A stretch of DNA of 9,825 nucleotides from Gammaproteobacteria bacterium. Lineage in GTDB: Bacteria > Pseudomonadota > Gammaproteobacteria > Enterobacterales > Alteromonadaceae. Each line of letters opens with the position of its first letter. Position 1 is the stretch's first letter. A model generated the notes under the pieces. The model searched no databases. It had not been told where the DNA came from and was given only the letters and a program-made list of their open reading frames with translations. Shown in pieces: positions 7,105-9,825 of this stretch. Both the position numbers and the translations under genes were made by a program. The stretch covers positions 1 to 9,825 of the forward strand of contig JAIXSW010000438.1 in the NCBI GenBank assembly GCA_027484495.1, given 5' to 3'.

Positions 7105-7866
7105 ATGAATTTACAAGATAAAGTGATAGTGATCACCGGCGGCGCTCAGGGCCTTGGCCTTGAAATGGCGCGGATGTGTGCAGACAGTGGCGCTGCATTG
7201 GCGCTGATTGATATGAATGCCGAACAGCTCGCGGCGGCTGCGACAGAACTTCGCACCATCGGTGTGCGGGTCGAAACTTACGCGGCCAATGTGTCAGACG
7301 AAGCCAGTGTGGAACAAACCTTTGCGGCGATAGCGGCCGATTTTGGTGGTATTGACGGCCTGATTAACAACGCCGGCATTTTGCGCGATGGTTTGCTGCT
7401 GAAATACAAAGACGGCGTGCTGACCGGCAAAATGCCGTTGCAGCAGTTCCAGTCGGTGATTGATGTGAATCTGACCGGGGTATTCCTGTGTGGCCGCGAA
7501 GCGGCAGCTTTGATGGTACAAACCGGTCGCAAAGGCGTCATCATCAATATGTCGAGTGTCGCGCGTGGCGGCAATATGGGCCAGACCAACTATGCGGCAT
7601 CAAAAGCCGGTGTCGTGGCGATGACGGTGACCTGGGCGCGTGAATTAGGCCGTTACGGCATTCGCGTCGGCGCTATTGCACCTGGTGTGATACGCACAGC
7701 AATGACCGATGCGATGAAACCAGAAGCGCGTGAGCGCTTAGTGGCCATGAAGCCGGTTGGCCGTTTAGGCGAGGCGGCAGAAATTGCCCATACTGCCAAA
7801 TACATCTTTGAAAATGACTTCTTCACCGGTCGGGTTGTCGAAATCGATGGCGGCATTTCGATGTAA
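7105..7866 (+). CDS. ivdG: short-chain dehydrogenase, probable 3-hydroxy-2-methylbutyryl-CoA dehydrogenase
   Basis: This is a classical SDR of 253 residues. The cofactor loop is TGGAQGLG (11-18). Asp36 at the end of the second strand suggests NAD(H) over NADP(H). NNAG is at 88-91, Asn122 lies in DVNLTG, the active-site Ser is 150/151 in NMSS, and Tyr163 and Lys167 form YAASK. The segment between NNAG and DVNLTG is longer than in typical FabG (LRDGLLLKYKDG and on). HSD17B10-type acyl-CoA SDRs are extended there too. Generic annotation would call it FabG-like. Operon context (a thiolase and a hydratase handling 2-methyl-branched substrates) supports oxidation of 3-hydroxy-2-methylbutyryl-CoA in isoleucine degradation. 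The start has AGGGT at 7093-7097. It is the last gene before the terminator. The family is certain; the substrate is inferred. Confidence 0.88.
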   Translation: MNLQDKVIVITGGAQGLGLEMARMCADSGAALALIDMNAEQLAAAATELRTIGVRVETYAANVSDEASVEQTFAAIAADFGGIDGLINNAGILRDGLLLKYKDGVLTGKMPLQQFQSVIDVNLTGVFLCGREAAALMVQTGRKGVIINMSSVARGGNMGQTNYAASKAGVVAMTVTWARELGRYGIRVGAIAPGVIRTAMTDAMKPEARERLVAMKPVGRLGEAAEIAHTAKYIFENDFFTGRVVEIDGGISM

Positions 7867-7893
7867 CCTGACAACAGGTAACCTTGCGCCAAC

Positions 7894-7921
7894 AAAAAAG
7901 CCCGCGTATGCGGGCTTTTTT
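7894..7921. terminator. bidirectional intrinsic terminator (ivd operon and purC)
   Basis: The arms AAAAAAGCCCGC (7894-7905) and GCGGGCTTTTTT (7910-7921) form a perfect 12-bp stem with loop GTAT. The GC core followed by six T on both strands makes it work in either direction. It lies 27 bases after the ivdG stop and 29 bases after the purC stop, between two convergent genes. Confidence 0.95.
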
Positions 7922-7950
7922 CCAGCAGCCAACCTAGTCACCTAAGCCAT

Positions 7951-9054
7951 TTAGTCGACTAAACCATATTGCTGCTTTAATACGTCGATAATTTCCGCCT
8001 TTGGATTGGCAGAGAGTTCAATACGACGGCCAATGACTTTTTCGGCGATGCCCAGATAAGTGCGGGAAATATCCATCATCACTTCAGTCGGTAACTGGTT
8101 GTCACGCGCTAATGCAACCCGCTCTGGCATGCGGTCTTTGTTCAGCAGAATATCCGGATCCGGGAAATGATTGAGCAACCATTGACGGAAACCTTCTTTT
8201 GATTGTTCAACAATCTGGCCTTCACACCATGACGCGCCGTCCCAAATCCGTGAACTGTCTGGTGTGCCAACTTCATCCATATAAATCAGTTTGCAATTGC
8301 CTTGAGTGTCTTTGACGTAACCAAACTCAAACTTGGTGTCGACAAACATCTGATCAAGCGCTGCCAATGCATCGCTGATCACCGCAAAGCCCTGTTTCAG
8401 CAGTGTTTCGTATAAAGCGATATCGGACAGCTGCTCAAAGCCAAACGCCTGATAATGGCGTTCAATGTCAGCGCGGGAAATGTTGACGTCATCGGCTTCC
8501 GGCACACCATCAAGGCCGGTGAGAATGCCTTTGGTCGATGGTGTGATCAGGATCTCTGGTAGTTTCTGCTCTTTTTGCAGGCCTTCCGGCAAGGTGATGC
8601 CACAGAATTCGCGCTCACCTTTGCTGTAAGCGCGCCACATCGAGCCGGTGATGTATTGCCGGGCAATGGCTTCGATTTTTACCGGACGGGCTTTTTGTAC
8701 AATCCAGACCAATGGGTGTGGAATATCCAGAATATGGCTATCAGCCAGACCATGTTGTTTAAACAGCGAGAACCAGTGATTTGAAATTGCATTTAACGCC
8801 GCGCCTTTACCTGGCACGCCGTTCAGGCCGTTTTCACCTTGCCAGATACAATCGAATGCGGAGATGCGGTCGCTAATGACCATAATGGCCAGCGGTGTAT
8901 TGGCCGGCACCGGGTAATTTTTTTCGCGGATTAAACGGGCGCTGTCCTGTTCGGTCAGCCAATACACACTGCGGACTTTGCCGGAATGTACAGGTAAATT
9001 CGTGCGGATCGGCAGATCATCGTTGACCGCCAGGACCTGAGTTGCAAGAGTCAT
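7951..9054 (-). CDS. purC: phosphoribosylaminoimidazole-succinocarboxamide synthase (SAICAR synthetase)
   Basis: PurC joins aspartate to CAIR using ATP to make SAICAR in de novo purine synthesis, in the cytoplasm. The protein has 367 residues from the ATG at 9054. This is the long form seen in Shewanella-like gammaproteobacteria, against about 237 residues in E. coli. Motifs in order are SGKVRSVY (24-31, ATP loop), SDRISAFD (61-68), RQYITGSMWRAY (132-143), TPSTKG (171-176), VDTKFEFGYV (238-247) and MDEVGTPDSSRIWD (259-272). A GTG two codons upstream (9060) is possible. The MTLATQVLAVNDDLP start matches relatives as I remember them, and a weak AAGAAG ribosome site is better spaced for the ATG. 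It is convergent with the ivd operon, has no purine-gene neighbours here and shares the terminator at 7894-7921. Confidence 0.96.
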   Translation of the reverse strand: MTLATQVLAVNDDLPIRTNLPVHSGKVRSVYWLTEQDSARLIREKNYPVPANTPLAIMVISDRISAFDCIWQGENGLNGVPGKGAALNAISNHWFSLFKQHGLADSHILDIPHPLVWIVQKARPVKIEAIARQYITGSMWRAYSKGEREFCGITLPEGLQKEQKLPEILITPSTKGILTGLDGVPEADDVNISRADIERHYQAFGFEQLSDIALYETLLKQGFAVISDALAALDQMFVDTKFEFGYVKDTQGNCKLIYMDEVGTPDSSRIWDGASWCEGQIVEQSKEGFRQWLLNHFPDPDILLNKDRMPERVALARDNQLPTEVMMDISRTYLGIAEKVIGRRIELSANPKAEIIDVLKQQYGLVD

Positions 9055-9090
9055 GATCACTTCTTCTGTCGCTGAAAAAAGGCGGGCCTG

Positions 9091-9119
9091 AGTGTAGCAG
9101 AAAGGGCGCTTTAACTGAA
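9091..9119 (-). promoter_or_regulatory. candidate sigma-70 promoter for purC
   Basis: On the minus strand the -10-like TACACT corresponds to + bases 9091-9096 and the -35-like TTCAGT to 9114-9119, with a 17-base spacer. The -35 is a poor match, so this is tentative. It would give a 5' leader of roughly 30 bases. I see no clear PurR-type operator (ACGCAAACGTTTGCGT-like) around it. Confidence 0.4.
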
Positions 9120-9145
9120 TCGGTGGCGGCAGTTTATCTGCGCTC

Positions 9146-9154
9146 TGATATGAT
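9146..9154 (+). promoter_or_regulatory. candidate extended -10 promoter for the methyltransferase gene
   Basis: TGATATGAT fits the extended -10 form TGnTATAAT with one mismatch. No good -35 lies 16-18 bases upstream, which extended -10 promoters can tolerate. Transcription would begin near 9161, leaving about 30 bases before the ATG at 9192 and including the CGGAG ribosome site (9181-9185). Confidence 0.4.
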
Positions 9155-9191
9155 AGCCGGCATGAATGATGACATGATGTCGGAGTTTTCC

Positions 9192-9825
9192 ATGTCAGAC
9201 TGTACTTTGCCGGTCTTGCCAGACCCTTGCCCTTTGTGTCTCAACACAGCGACCACGCATTATCATACCGATAAAATACGCCAGTACTGGCATTGTCCGG
9301 TGTGTCAGCTGGTGTTTGCCAGCCGTCAGAGTTTATTGGCGAACGACGCAGAACTGGCTATTTACCAACAACATCAAAATGATCCGGCGGATGCTGGATA
9401 TCGCCAGTTCCTCAACAAACTGGCAGCGCCTTTATTGGAGCGACTTGGCACAGCACCTTTAACTGGCTTGGATTTTGGCGCCGGTCCCGGACCGACCTTG
9501 TATTTGTTGCTGGAACAAGGCGGACATCAGGTCAGTAACTACGACCCTTATTTTGCTCCGGACGCACAGTTGTTGCAGCGAACTTATGATTTCATTTGTT
9601 CGACTGAAGCCATCGAACATTTCTATCAGCCTGCGACTGAATGGCAACTCTGGTTAGAGTTATTAAAAGTTGCAGGTTGGCTGGGTCTGATGACCCGATT
9701 AAGACCTGAGCAACCGGCCGACTTTGCCAAATGGCACTATAAAAATGACCCGACGCACGTCAGCTTTTTCCATGCCGATACTTTTCACTGGCTCGCGCAG
9801 CGGGATGGGTTTCGCGTCGAAATCA
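9192..9825 (+). CDS. zinc-ribbon class I SAM-dependent methyltransferase, 3' partial
   Basis: The frame is open from ATG 9192 to the right edge (211 residues visible). The N-terminus has two Cys pairs, CPLC (13-16) and CPVC (35-38), 18 residues apart, forming a probable zinc ribbon. A Rossmann methyltransferase domain follows. LDFGAGPGPT (93-102) is the SAM-binding motif I, NYDPY (116-120) the likely acidic end of strand 2, and YDFICSTEAIEHF (132-144) the motif IV region. WHYKNDPTHVSFF (181-193) is typical of the Methyltransf_23-like group, as I remember it. The chosen start has CGGAG six bases upstream. In-frame ATGs at 9162, 9174 and 9177 would add up to ten residues. The fold is clear, but the substrate is unknown and nothing nearby reveals it. 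The C-terminal end is missing. Confidence 0.85.
   Translation, partial: MSDCTLPVLPDPCPLCLNTATTHYHTDKIRQYWHCPVCQLVFASRQSLLANDAELAIYQQHQNDPADAGYRQFLNKLAAPLLERLGTAPLTGLDFGAGPGPTLYLLLEQGGHQVSNYDPYFAPDAQLLQRTYDFICSTEAIEHFYQPATEWQLWLELLKVAGWLGLMTRLRPEQPADFAKWHYKNDPTHVSFFHADTFHWLAQRDGFRVEI

Noticed and set aside
7866..7879. Small inverted repeat ACCTG-ACAA-CAGGT after the ivdG stop
   Set aside because: The stem is only five bp with no T run, and the strong terminator 15 bases downstream explains transcript ending.
9171..9181. Short palindrome GACATGATGTC before the methyltransferase start as a possible operator
   Set aside because: Five-base arms around one base, in a stretch made of repeated ATG/GAT triplets, are expected by chance. 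No second half-site or known motif matches.

Overview
This window is ordinary chromosomal DNA of a gammaproteobacterium. The long (367-residue) form of PurC and a valine/isoleucine degradation operon in the Shewanella-type order suggest the Shewanella/Alteromonas/Rheinheimera side of the class. I cannot fix the genus from sequence alone.

Layout. Bases 1-7866 hold seven co-directional (+) genes: thiolase (5' end cut off), methylmalonate-semialdehyde dehydrogenase, acyl-CoA dehydrogenase, enoyl-CoA hydratase, 3-hydroxyisobutyryl-CoA hydrolase, 3-hydroxyisobutyrate dehydrogenase and a short-chain dehydrogenase. From memory this is the order of the ivdABCDEFG operon of Shewanella. A perfect 12-bp hairpin with flanking A and T runs (7894-7921) closes the operon and also serves the convergent gene purC (complement 7951-9054, purine biosynthesis). 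A short divergent region (9055-9191) separates purC from a (+) gene for a zinc-ribbon, SAM-dependent methyltransferase. That gene runs off the right edge.

How the genes work together. For valine, isobutyryl-CoA is oxidised (ivdC), hydrated (ivdD), released from CoA (ivdE), oxidised to methylmalonate semialdehyde (mmsB) and converted to propionyl-CoA (mmsA). For isoleucine, 2-methylbutyryl-CoA can use the same ivdC and ivdD, then the short-chain dehydrogenase (ivdG) and the thiolase (ivdA), giving acetyl-CoA plus propionyl-CoA. The cluster therefore covers both lower pathways. No regulator, transaminase or branched-chain keto-acid dehydrogenase is in the window.

What stands out. Gaps between the operon genes are 227, 111, 78, 10, 42 and 26 bases. 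The three longest each hold a strong stem-loop, and the first also holds a set of mutually exclusive smaller stems just before mmsA. These are the only parts not explained by known genes. I found no mobile element, CRISPR array, tRNA, rRNA, broken gene or convincing novel system.
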